This document shows positions 15,804 through 22,728 of a stretch of DNA of 34,114 nt, in pieces. Source of the DNA: Anaerolineae bacterium (GTDB lineage Bacteria; Chloroflexota; Anaerolineae; Aggregatilineales; Phototrophicaceae); NCBI GenBank assembly GCA_014879665.1, contig JACSRP010000170.1:1-34114 (forward strand), in the 5' to 3' direction. Made by a program: the position numbers and the translations under genes. The notes below the pieces were generated by a model that saw only the letters and a program-made list of their open reading frames with translations, did no database searches and had not been told where the DNA came from. How positions within the stretch are numbered: the first letter of the stretch is position 1; the number at the start of each line of letters is the position of its first letter.

Positions 15804-17081
15804 ATGAAACGCCCGATTCTTCTCGCCCTACTGTTAATGTTCATGCTCAGTGTTACCGTAATTTCGGTATCAGCCCAGGATGAACCAGTTGAACTTAGCC
15901 TGTGGGTACATCAAGAAGGCAATTTCAATAGCGCAACACAGGCGTTGATTGACGCTTATACTGAACTGCACCCAAACGTCACCATTGACATGGAAACTTT
16001 CGAGTACGGATTGTTCATTCAAACCCTGCAAACCGCACTGCCTGCGGGTGACAATGCCGATATTCTGGGATTGTTTGGATCATGGACGTGCAGCTACTCA
16101 GATCGCCTCACCCCAATGCCTGAAGGGCTGGTAGATACCTCTGCATTCTATGCCGCGGCGATTGGCGGCTACCTCTGTGATGATCAGGTCTACGGGCTGC
16201 CGCAAGAATTCAACATGGAATATGGCACGGTGCTAGTCAACCAGTCTATGTTTGAGAGCGCAGGGCTAACTTACCCGCCCGCATGGGCGAATTATGACGC
16301 GCTGATCAGCGACGCCGCTGCGCTTTCGCAGTACGGTGACGATGGATTGATGACGGTAGCCGGTTATCACTTCACCAACGCTGACGCTATCGTTTTCGGT
16401 TTCCTCGCTGGCATTTTGCAAAACGGCGGCAGCTACTGGAATGAAGATGCATCGGCATTCACCTTCAACACCGACGCCGCTAGAGCGACCCTCGACCAGA
16501 TGATGGCGCTAGTCGAAGCTGGTGCCATTGATCCGGTTCTGTTCAACGATTCGGCTAACTGGGGCGGAAATGCCTTTTTCACCAATCAGGCGGCGATCAC
16601 TTTGATCGGCCCGTGGGCAGTTGCCTTCGGGTTGAGCGATTTCCCTGAATTTGGTGAATTCGGGTATGTGCAGATCCCCTCCCACACCGACTCAGATCCA
16701 TTTTTCGCAGCAGATTCTGGCTGGGGGCTAACCGTGGCAAACAACAGCCCTCATGCTGATGTTGCGTGGGATTTCTTAGCCTTTGCCGCCGCCAACGCCG
16801 AAAATGCACTGGCATGGAATATCAACTCCGGCACTATCCCGGCGTTGGTAGAAGTGACCGAAACCGAGGCCTCCCGCGCCGCGCTGCTGGAAGTGCTGCC
16901 GTGGCTTGATGCCAACCTACCGCTGCTGCAATATGGCAGCTACATTGGCGAAATGCAGGATCGCGATCTGGTGTTCTATGACATCATCTATCCCTACATT
17001 TTGGATACGCTTCAGGGATTGATGAGTGTTGATGAGGTGCTGCTCTTCATTGAAGAAGATGCCAACGCAACCTTCAACTAG
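15804..17081 (+). CDS. ABC transporter substrate-binding protein, family 1 (sugar)
   Basis: A 425-residue secreted sugar-binding protein. ATG at 15804 is set by a textbook AAGGAGG (15788-15794) nine bases upstream and opens a clean signal peptide (MKRPILLALLLMF, ending SVSAQ). The upstream extension of the frame is not used. The mature protein begins ELSLWVHQEGNFNSATQALIDAYTELHPNV, the standard opening of family-1 (MalE/UgpB-like) proteins. It continues with GLPQEFNMEYGTVLVN and a later AAITLIGPWAV block typical of the group. There is no lipobox. It feeds the two permeases downstream. Substrate is not readable from sequence; the surrounding genes suggest galactosamine- or galactose-containing mono- or oligosaccharides. 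Confidence 0.9.
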   Translation: MKRPILLALLLMFMLSVTVISVSAQDEPVELSLWVHQEGNFNSATQALIDAYTELHPNVTIDMETFEYGLFIQTLQTALPAGDNADILGLFGSWTCSYSDRLTPMPEGLVDTSAFYAAAIGGYLCDDQVYGLPQEFNMEYGTVLVNQSMFESAGLTYPPAWANYDALISDAAALSQYGDDGLMTVAGYHFTNADAIVFGFLAGILQNGGSYWNEDASAFTFNTDAARATLDQMMALVEAGAIDPVLFNDSANWGGNAFFTNQAAITLIGPWAVAFGLSDFPEFGEFGYVQIPSHTDSDPFFAADSGWGLTVANNSPHADVAWDFLAFAAANAENALAWNINSGTIPALVEVTETEASRAALLEVLPWLDANLPLLQYGSYIGEMQDRDLVFYDIIYPYILDTLQGLMSVDEVLLFIEEDANATFN

Positions 17082-17090
17082 TATTCGATA

Positions 17091-17135
17091 TCAGAGGGAA
17101 TCAAGCAGAGTTATTTTCCGCTTAATTCCCTCTGA
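17091..17135 (+). terminator. Intercistronic stem-loop after the sugar-binding-protein gene
   Basis: Positions 17091-17106 pair with 17120-17135, 16 bases with one mismatch, around a 13-base loop; only CTCAAAAG follows, without a T-run. As with the element at 3484-3530, it sits between a binding-protein gene and its permeases and probably stabilises the upstream message. Confidence 0.65.
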
Positions 17136-17189
17136 CTCAAAAGTATGGCTTCTCTGGCACCGCGTTTACGCAGCCTAGGGTGTTGACAA

Positions 17190-18413
17190 GTGTCCGACTC
17201 AAGTTTTACTGCACTGACTCTCTATTGGCTGATGATTTCTGGTTTCATCGGCTGTTCAATTACCCCGCTCATCTTTGACCGTAAGGCGCGTAATCCCTGG
17301 GTTGGCGCGGTGCTAGGGCTGATTGTTGGCATCGTTTCAGGGCAGGTTTTCGGGCGGCTAATCCTCACACTTCTTTCGCCCGCCCTGCCCGATCTAGCAT
17401 CATGGCTTAGTTTGCTTGGCGGCCTCTTAGGGCTGGCGTTGTTATGGTGGCTGATACCCGGAAACGCCGAAGCTCGCCTGAATCACCGCGGGTTTGTGGC
17501 CGGAACGGTCACGCCGATGGTGTTTTATCTGACAACACTCAGCGTATTTCCACTGTTGTGGGCATTTGCTCTCGCATTCTTCGATTACAGCCCGCGCCGT
17601 GTTGGCGGCCCGATTCTGGGTTTGGGCGGCGAAAACCCTTATGTAGGCTTTGAATATTTCGAGATGATGCTATCTGGCAGCGGGCGTGATGGACGTATGT
17701 TCCAGAACAGCCTCGTCAATACGCTCATTTTTACTGCGCTGGTGCTCGGCCTGAATATGCTGATCACCATTCCGCTGGCGGTGATGATTGAATCCACCAG
17801 CGACCGGATTCGTGGATTGTTCCGCGCAGTCTACTTTCTACCCGTGATCACCTCGTCTGTCGGCGTTGCCTTCATGTGGGGATACATATTCAATACCCAA
17901 TACGGTCTGCTGAACAGCGGATTACGATCAGTTGGCTTAACACCAGTAGCGTGGCTTCAAGACCCTTCAGCCAATTTTATGGGCATTCCAGCGGCGTTAA
18001 TTGCCGTTATCATCGCCTATTTGTGGCAGGACTTTGGCTACAACCTCGTGATCTATATCGCTTCCTTACAAGGCATTCCGGATTCGCTCAAGGATGCTGC
18101 AAAAGTTGACGGCGCAAGCCCGTTGCAACTGTTCTTTTATATCACTTTGCCCATGCTGCGACCGACTATCCTCGTCACTTCAGTATTGACGGTGATTTCT
18201 TCTTTTCAAGTTTTCGATCTCATTCAGGTGATGACACAGGGCGGCCCCGGGCGCATCGGCCAGACGCGCGTTCTGGTGCTCGAAATTTACGAGAATGCAT
18301 TCCGCTTTGAACGCATGGGGTTGGCCGCGGCCATTGCCGTGGTGATGTTCCTGTTTATCGCAGTCCTTACCATCATCCAAACCCGCGTTCTGCGCACCAA
18401 CTGGGAGTATTAA
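17190..18413 (+). CDS. Carbohydrate ABC permease, MalF/UgpA-like, with extra N-terminal membrane segments
   Basis: A 407-residue membrane protein starting with GTG at 17190, with AGGG about 9 bases upstream. The C-terminal 290 residues are a standard family-1 sugar permease. A first helix (TPMVFYLTTLSVFPLLWAF) begins near residue 110, and the EAA loop LKDAAKVDGASPLQLFFYI lies near 305-323. MalF-like permeases of such systems are usually about 290-310 residues. The first 100 residues here are an addition with three hydrophobic segments (about 8-28, 36-60 and 70-90) containing a glycine-rich WVGAVLGLIVGIVSG stretch. The extension has its own plausible start, so it is unlikely to be a mis-called start. 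It works with the MalG-like permease 3 bases downstream. Confidence 0.9.
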   Translation: MSDSSFTALTLYWLMISGFIGCSITPLIFDRKARNPWVGAVLGLIVGIVSGQVFGRLILTLLSPALPDLASWLSLLGGLLGLALLWWLIPGNAEARLNHRGFVAGTVTPMVFYLTTLSVFPLLWAFALAFFDYSPRRVGGPILGLGGENPYVGFEYFEMMLSGSGRDGRMFQNSLVNTLIFTALVLGLNMLITIPLAVMIESTSDRIRGLFRAVYFLPVITSSVGVAFMWGYIFNTQYGLLNSGLRSVGLTPVAWLQDPSANFMGIPAALIAVIIAYLWQDFGYNLVIYIASLQGIPDSLKDAAKVDGASPLQLFFYITLPMLRPTILVTSVLTVISSFQVFDLIQVMTQGGPGRIGQTRVLVLEIYENAFRFERMGLAAAIAVVMFLFIAVLTIIQTRVLRTNWEY

Positions 18414-18416
18414 CTG

Positions 18417-19265
18417 ATGACTGCCCGGTCAAAGTCGCCTCTCAAACCCTATCGTGTAGCCATCTATCTCGTGCTTATAGTAGGCTGCTTGCTCACGGTC
18501 ATTCCGTTCGTGTGGACAATTCTGGCATCCTTCAAAAGCCATGCCGAAATCATCAATCCAGCGACTCAAACATTTTTCCCGCGCACGTTCACCTTTGAAA
18601 ACTACACGACCATACTTACAGACCCTACCCTGCCCTTAGCGCGAATCTATTTCAACAGCATATTTGTCGCCAGTGTGAATGTTGTCACCCAAACGCTTAC
18701 CAGCGCGCTGTTCGGATATGTGTTCGCCAAGTTCCAATTTCGATATAAACGATTGCTCTTCTGGTACATCGTCGCCACGATGATGATTCCGTTCCAACTG
18801 ACGATGATCCCTTCTTACCTGATCCTGCTGAAATTTAATCTCACCAATAATTTACTGGGAATGGTGGCCTTAAGCTGGTTCAACGCCTTTGGCATCTTTC
18901 TGATGCGGCAGTTCATGATCAATATTCCCGATGAACTGCTGGATGCGGCGCGGGTGGATGGCGCAAATGAATGGCAAATTTTCCTGCGCATTGTGCTTCC
19001 CCAATGTGGAGCGATTCTAGCGACTTTCGGTGTGCTGGTCTTTATCTCAAACTGGAATGCGTATCTGTGGCCGCTAATTATCCTGCGTGATATTGAAGTG
19101 CGTACGCTGCCGGTTATTTTGACGTGGTATAACGACCGCCATACCGCCAATCTCGGCATACAAATGGCCGCGTCTGTGCTCATTATCATGCCTATTCTCG
19201 TTGTCTACCTGATCATGAATCGCTGGGTGGTGCGCGGCTTCGCGCTATCCGGCATTAAGGGATAA
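18417..19265 (+). CDS. Carbohydrate ABC permease, MalG/UgpE-like
   Basis: A 282-residue inner-membrane protein of normal length for its family. First helix at about 12-33 (VAIYLVLIVGCLLTVIPFVW), followed by the ASFKSHAEI motif common after helix 1 in MalG-type permeases. The EAA loop LLDAARVDGANEWQIFLRI lies near residues 175-193, and a further helix closes the protein before VVRGFALSGIKG, a typical MalG-group C-terminus. The start lies 3 bases after the stop of the MalF-like gene, and the next gene begins 2 bases after this one. No ATP-binding subunit of the MalK/MsmX type accompanies this pair within the window, so a shared ATPase encoded elsewhere must be used. Confidence 0.93.
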   Translation: MTARSKSPLKPYRVAIYLVLIVGCLLTVIPFVWTILASFKSHAEIINPATQTFFPRTFTFENYTTILTDPTLPLARIYFNSIFVASVNVVTQTLTSALFGYVFAKFQFRYKRLLFWYIVATMMIPFQLTMIPSYLILLKFNLTNNLLGMVALSWFNAFGIFLMRQFMINIPDELLDAARVDGANEWQIFLRIVLPQCGAILATFGVLVFISNWNAYLWPLIILRDIEVRTLPVILTWYNDRHTANLGIQMAASVLIIMPILVVYLIMNRWVVRGFALSGIKG

Positions 19266-19267
19266 AG

Positions 19268-20203
19268 ATGAGTGCATTTATCCGGGCTAAACGTAGTTTC
19301 TGGTTGTGTATCAGCCTGCTTTTTATCGGCGTCATCACCATTTCAGCGCAAGAGGTTCCAGAGCGAAATTGGCCAGCGGTGAACGACTACATTATTCAGC
19401 TTCAGCGCGCTAGAGTAGACCGTTTAGCGCCAACCGCATACGATCTGGTCATCTCCGATATCGCGCTTGCTGGCAGCAGCCCTGCGGAAATTGCGCGGCT
19501 GAGGGAAAGCGCCGGCGGTGATAAGCTGGTTGTCGCCTATATGAGCATCGGGCAGGCCGCAACTTTCCAGTATTACTGGCGGTCGGAATGGAGTATGACC
19601 GGCGAGCGCCCGGAATGGGCAGACTCGCCGGACGGCACATGGGCAGGCGATGTCTGGGTGCATTACTGGGATCCACGCTGGCAGTCCATCATCATTGATG
19701 GTGAAGATTCGTATCTGGATCGGATTATTGATATGGGCTTTGATGGTGTTCTGCTGGATCGCGTGGATGCGGCGACTTTTTACGAGGAACAGGGACGCGA
19801 GACGGCTTATGCCGAAATGATTGACTTTGTGATGGCTATCGCCGCGCATGCCCGCGAACGTTCGCCTGATTTCGGCGTCTTTACTATCAATGGTGAGGAC
19901 ATCCCGTTTCGAGATCCAGATTCTGGCTATCTTGAAACCGTCACCGGCATCATGGTCGAAAGCCTATATTACGGCTACCCCCGCGACTACGATCCCTCGC
20001 CTGCCGATTGGACGGCACTGCGCGAAGCTGACCTCGCCCGCTGGGTGAATGCCAACCGGTTGGTGCTCACCGTAGACTACAGCCGTATTCCCGAACATAT
20101 CATCAATTCGTTTACACGCTCTCGCGAGAATGGATTCGTTCCTTATGTCTCGGATCGAGGGCTAAGCCGCCAATTCATTTACGAAGGTTTTGAGCCGGAT
20201 TAA
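19268..20203 (+). CDS. Secreted GH114-like protein (endo-alpha-1,4-polygalactosaminidase group)
   Basis: A 311-residue protein with a signal peptide (core FWLCISLLFIGVIT, cleavage near ISAQ, residue 28). The body matches the TM1410/GH114 TIM-barrel group: YDLVISDIAL (58-67), KLVVAYMSIGQAA (86-98), WVHYWDPRWQ (130-139), the barrel motif GFDGVLLDRVD (158-168) and a VPYVSDRGL segment near the end. GH114 enzymes cut alpha-1,4-polygalactosamine; GH166 (PelA) is related. In many relatives the strand motif reads YxSxGE-x-E with acidic residues; here these positions are Gln and Ala, so activity or specificity may differ. It ends the rightward operon, two bases after the permease gene with AAGGG ahead of its ATG, which ties an extracellular depolymerase to uptake. 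Confidence 0.78.
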   Translation: MSAFIRAKRSFWLCISLLFIGVITISAQEVPERNWPAVNDYIIQLQRARVDRLAPTAYDLVISDIALAGSSPAEIARLRESAGGDKLVVAYMSIGQAATFQYYWRSEWSMTGERPEWADSPDGTWAGDVWVHYWDPRWQSIIIDGEDSYLDRIIDMGFDGVLLDRVDAATFYEEQGRETAYAEMIDFVMAIAAHARERSPDFGVFTINGEDIPFRDPDSGYLETVTGIMVESLYYGYPRDYDPSPADWTALREADLARWVNANRLVLTVDYSRIPEHIINSFTRSRENGFVPYVSDRGLSRQFIYEGFEPD

Positions 20204-20268
20204 TTGCAAATCGGCTGATATTTCACCCGGTATGCAGCCATATTGGGGGCGGGTGACGAATACATATC

Positions 20269-20284
20269 TGTGACACTCCCCACA
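20269..20284 (+). promoter_or_regulatory. Weak Crp-like site upstream of tryptophanase gene
   Basis: TGTGA-CACTCC-CCACA, 9 of 10 matches to TGTGA-N6-TCACA. Unlike the other sites in this window it has no good -10 box 21 bases downstream in either direction. It is 191 bases before the tryptophanase start. tnaA is catabolite-activated in enterobacteria, so the idea is reasonable but weakly supported. Confidence 0.3.
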
Positions 20285-20475
20285 CATTCAGGCATTGGTC
20301 ACGATAGACGTATCCGTTTGCGCTTACTAGCGCTGTTCCGGGTACGTCTACAGTCATACACGTGTCCAGAGCCGAACATTCATCTGTCGCCAATTTAAAA
20401 CCGAGCAAGTAGGCAATACCAGCGCTAACGGGTACAGTATCCACAACTTACTTTTTAACAGCGTCAGGATATCGT

Positions 20476-21864
20476 ATGCGTGACTTTCAGCCCAAAACAA
20501 TTATTGAGCCGTTTCGTATCCGTTCTGTTGAGCCAATCCATTTCACGACAGCAGCACAGCGCGAAGCAGCGCTGGCAGCCGCGGGTTACAACCCGTTCTT
20601 ACTGCGCGCCGATGACGTATTGATTGACCTGCTGACGGACAGCGGCACTGGTGCGATGTCATCCCGCCAGTGGGCTGGCATGATTGCCAGCGACGAGTCT
20701 TACGCGGGAGCATCGTCGTTTTATCGCTTTGAAGCCGCGGTCCGCGATATTACAGGCTTCCGACATGTCATTCCGGCGCATCAAGGGCGTGCCGCCGAGA
20801 ACATCCTGTTCACGACAATTGCTAAATCAGGCGACGTCATTCCCAGCAACACCCATTTTGACACCACCCGCGCCCATGTTGAACACAATGGCGCAGAAGC
20901 GCGCGATCTTGTCATTCCTGAAGCCCGCCAGCCGCAGCTGATTCACCCGTTCAAGGGCAATATGGATATTGAGGCGCTGGAACAAACCATCCAGACCGTC
21001 GGGGCGGAACGCATCCCGGCGATCATGCTCACGGTCACCAATAATTCTGGCGGCGGGCAGCCCGTCAGCATGGCGAATGTTCGCGCCGTCAGCCAGATTG
21101 CGCGGCGATATGGGATTCCGTTCTATATTGACGCCTGTCGCTTCGCGGAAAATGCGTGGTTCATCAAAATACGCGAAGAGGGCTACGCTGATAAGCAGCC
21201 AATAGACATCGCCCGCGAAATGTTCAGCTACGCCGATGGCTGCACCATGAGCGCTAAGAAAGACGGCATGGCGAACATCGGCGGCTTTCTAGCCCTCAAT
21301 GACGATGCGCTGGCCGTGCATTGCCGTAATCTCGAAATCCTCACGGAAGGCTTTCCAACTTATGGCGGCATGGCAGGCTACGATCTAGAGGCGATTGCGC
21401 AGGGGTTGTACGAGGCGCTTGACGAAAATTACCTGCGCTATCGTATCCGTTCAATTGCCTACCTTGGCGAGAGGCTGGTCGCGGCGGGTGTTCCCATCAT
21501 TCAGCCGACGGGGGGGCATGCCGTTTACCTTGATGCCCGCGCGATGCTCCCGCATATCCCGCCGATGCAGTACCCCGGATGGTCGCTGAATAACGCGCTA
21601 TATCTGCTGGGTGGCGTGCGCGGCGTAGAAATTGGCACCGTGATGTTTGGCTTGCAACCTGACGGCAGCGAACAACCCGCGCGTATGGATCTGGTGCGGC
21701 TGGCATTTCCGCGCCGAACCTATGCGCAGAGTCATGTTGATTATCTTGCCGAAGTGATTATTGAAGTATTCGCGCAGAGAAACTCGCTTCCGCCTTACCG
21801 GATCATCTCGCAAGCGCCGGTGCTGCGCCATTTTACTGTCCAGCTTGAGCCTATTCGAAACTGA
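20476..21864 (+). CDS. tnaA: Tryptophanase (tryptophan indole-lyase)
   Basis: A 462-residue PLP enzyme of the beta-eliminating lyase family that splits tryptophan into indole, pyruvate and ammonia. Features in order: EPFRIRSVEPI near the start, TDSGTGAMS (54-62), PAHQGRAAEN (100-109), SNTHFDTTRAHVEHNGA (124-140), FYIDACRFAENAWFI (216-230), the PLP lysine in SAKKDG (K262), and a C-terminal VLRHFTVQLEP. Tyrosine phenol-lyase is the close alternative. It has an arginine in the E-R-G motif that binds the phenol, whereas this protein reads VRGVEIGTVMFG with isoleucine, as in E. coli tryptophanase (AVEIG). ATG at 20476 follows AGGA. No tryptophan permease gene is adjacent. The gene stands alone between the GH114 operon and the radical SAM operon. 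Confidence 0.88.
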   Translation: MRDFQPKTIIEPFRIRSVEPIHFTTAAQREAALAAAGYNPFLLRADDVLIDLLTDSGTGAMSSRQWAGMIASDESYAGASSFYRFEAAVRDITGFRHVIPAHQGRAAENILFTTIAKSGDVIPSNTHFDTTRAHVEHNGAEARDLVIPEARQPQLIHPFKGNMDIEALEQTIQTVGAERIPAIMLTVTNNSGGGQPVSMANVRAVSQIARRYGIPFYIDACRFAENAWFIKIREEGYADKQPIDIAREMFSYADGCTMSAKKDGMANIGGFLALNDDALAVHCRNLEILTEGFPTYGGMAGYDLEAIAQGLYEALDENYLRYRIRSIAYLGERLVAAGVPIIQPTGGHAVYLDARAMLPHIPPMQYPGWSLNNALYLLGGVRGVEIGTVMFGLQPDGSEQPARMDLVRLAFPRRTYAQSHVDYLAEVIIEVFAQRNSLPPYRIISQAPVLRHFTVQLEPIRN

Positions 21865-21872
21865 AATCAGCT

Positions 21873-21895
21873 AAGCTTCGCAAATAGCTTTTTTT
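21873..21895 (+). terminator. Weak rho-independent terminator after tryptophanase
   Basis: AAGCT (21873-21877) pairs with AGCTT (21886-21890) and runs into seven T residues (21889-21895). The stem is short, but the T-run and the position right after the stop codon fit. Confidence 0.45.
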
Positions 21896-21911
21896 GCTCA
21901 CCCCGATAAAA

Positions 21912-21969
21912 CGGTGCAGCAGCTTTACTATTTCTCGTTATCGAACGAAATTAGAAAGCTGCTGCACCG
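21912..21969. repeat. Long inverted repeat with 15-base arms
   Basis: CGGTGCAGCAGCTTT (21912-21926) and its exact complement at 21955-21969 flank a 28-base loop that itself has partial self-complementarity (TCG...CGA, ATT...AAT). There is no T-run after it. It may be a bidirectional transcript end, a small mobile repeat or an insulating hairpin between the tryptophanase gene and the Crp-type promoter at 21995. Confidence 0.6.
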
Positions 21970-21994
21970 GCACAACTTAGATTCATCCCGTTTG

Positions 21995-22037
21995 TGTGAC
22001 TTGAGTCACATTACGCCTTACACATATTGCCTAATAT
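21995..22037 (+). promoter_or_regulatory. Crp-type activator site plus -10 box for the radical SAM operon
   Basis: TGTGA-CTTGAG-TCACA at 21995-22010 is a perfect match to the Crp half-sites and has 7-base palindromic arms. After a 21-base gap comes TAATAT (22032-22037), which puts the site centre near -41.5, the class II activator position. Predicted start is near 22044. Confidence 0.65.
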
Positions 22038-22222
22038 GAACTGTAGTCGGGTATAGCAATACACCCAATTTTGGCTTACCTACTTTCAACAGGCAACTGG
22101 TTGAACCGACCAAAACTCACCTACGCTGTGCCTTTTATCAATCAAATAGCATGCCCTTTTCTAAAGCAGGCTGTGCCAATAATCTACGCCCGCAGTTTCG
22201 CCCAACCACAGAGAAAGTTTGA

Positions 22223-22717
22223 ATGAACTTATCCAATATCTTCCGCTGGATACATATCCTCGCCGGGGCTGCATGGCTCGGTGAAGTAGTCGTAGTTAAT
22301 TTCATCCTAGTCCCCGCACTCTCTCGCATCGAACCGGGAAAGCGGGGGTGGTTCCTATCCTTAATCTTCCCCCGTATCTTTCGGTTGGCATCTATCCTTT
22401 CGCTAACCACTATCCTTGCTGGCGCAGCGCTCAATCTCAGCCTGAATAATTGGCGGTTCGATGTCGCCGTGATCCGCCTGACTTCGACGCCATGGGGGTG
22501 GAGCATCTTAATCGGCGGCTTATTAGGATTAGGCGTCACTCTTTTTCACTTCTTCGCGGAACACCGCTTAGAGCCGCATGTATTGACCGCCCATGAAGAG
22601 ACGAACGAAGAAGCCTTTGCCCATATTTTACGCCATCTGCGAATCATTCCCCTTGCCGGGTTGGGTGTTCTGGTACTGACATTTCTACTGATGATGTACG
22701 CCGCAAGTGGGTTTTAG
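22223..22717 (+). CDS. CopD-like four-helix integral membrane protein
   Basis: A 164-residue membrane protein with four hydrophobic segments (about 5-33, 48-72, 90-112 and 138-160). The first contains FRWIHILAGAAWLGEVV, the conserved W-x-H-x-L-x-x-x-x-W-[LI]-G pattern of CopD-type and related heme or copper-handling membrane domains, with a further conserved-looking HFF-x-E-H stretch after helix 3. Function of the short, stand-alone members is poorly known; histidines at helix ends could bind heme or metal. ATG at 22223 has only a weak GAGAAAG ribosome site. First gene of the four-gene operon, followed after 11 bases by the radical SAM gene. Could equally be a general small membrane protein of unknown role. 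Confidence 0.65.
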   Translation: MNLSNIFRWIHILAGAAWLGEVVVVNFILVPALSRIEPGKRGWFLSLIFPRIFRLASILSLTTILAGAALNLSLNNWRFDVAVIRLTSTPWGWSILIGGLLGLGVTLFHFFAEHRLEPHVLTAHEETNEEAFAHILRHLRIIPLAGLGVLVLTFLLMMYAASGF

Positions 22718-22728
22718 AGGGGCTGCGC

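Larger units (their letters stand above)
21865..22222. other. Intergenic region with hairpin, promoter and structured leader
   Basis: This 358-base gap contains the weak terminator, the long inverted repeat and the Crp-type promoter listed separately, followed by a leader of about 180 bases. The leader can fold: TTTTGG (22069-22074) with CCAAAA (22110-22115) enclosing TTCAAC (22085-22090) with GTTGAA (22100-22105). Alternatively GTCGG (22046-22050) can pair with CCGAC (22106-22110). No known riboswitch motif was recognised. Confidence 0.5.

Noticed and set aside
20232..20273. Thirteen-codon open frame with one Trp codon, as a possible TnaC-type leader peptide
   Set aside because: It lacks the conserved Trp-Phe/Asp/Pro spacing of TnaC, has no ribosome site and lies about 200 bases before tryptophanase.
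20223..20444. 73-codon minus-strand open frame in the gap before tryptophanase
   Set aside because: No ribosome site, no family resemblance and no operon context; it may be chance in a 272-base gap. The gap otherwise holds only the weak Crp-like site.
22044..22222. Cobalamin riboswitch ahead of the B12-type radical SAM operon
   Set aside because: The expected B12-box sequence and the conserved core segments were not found; only simple helices are visible.
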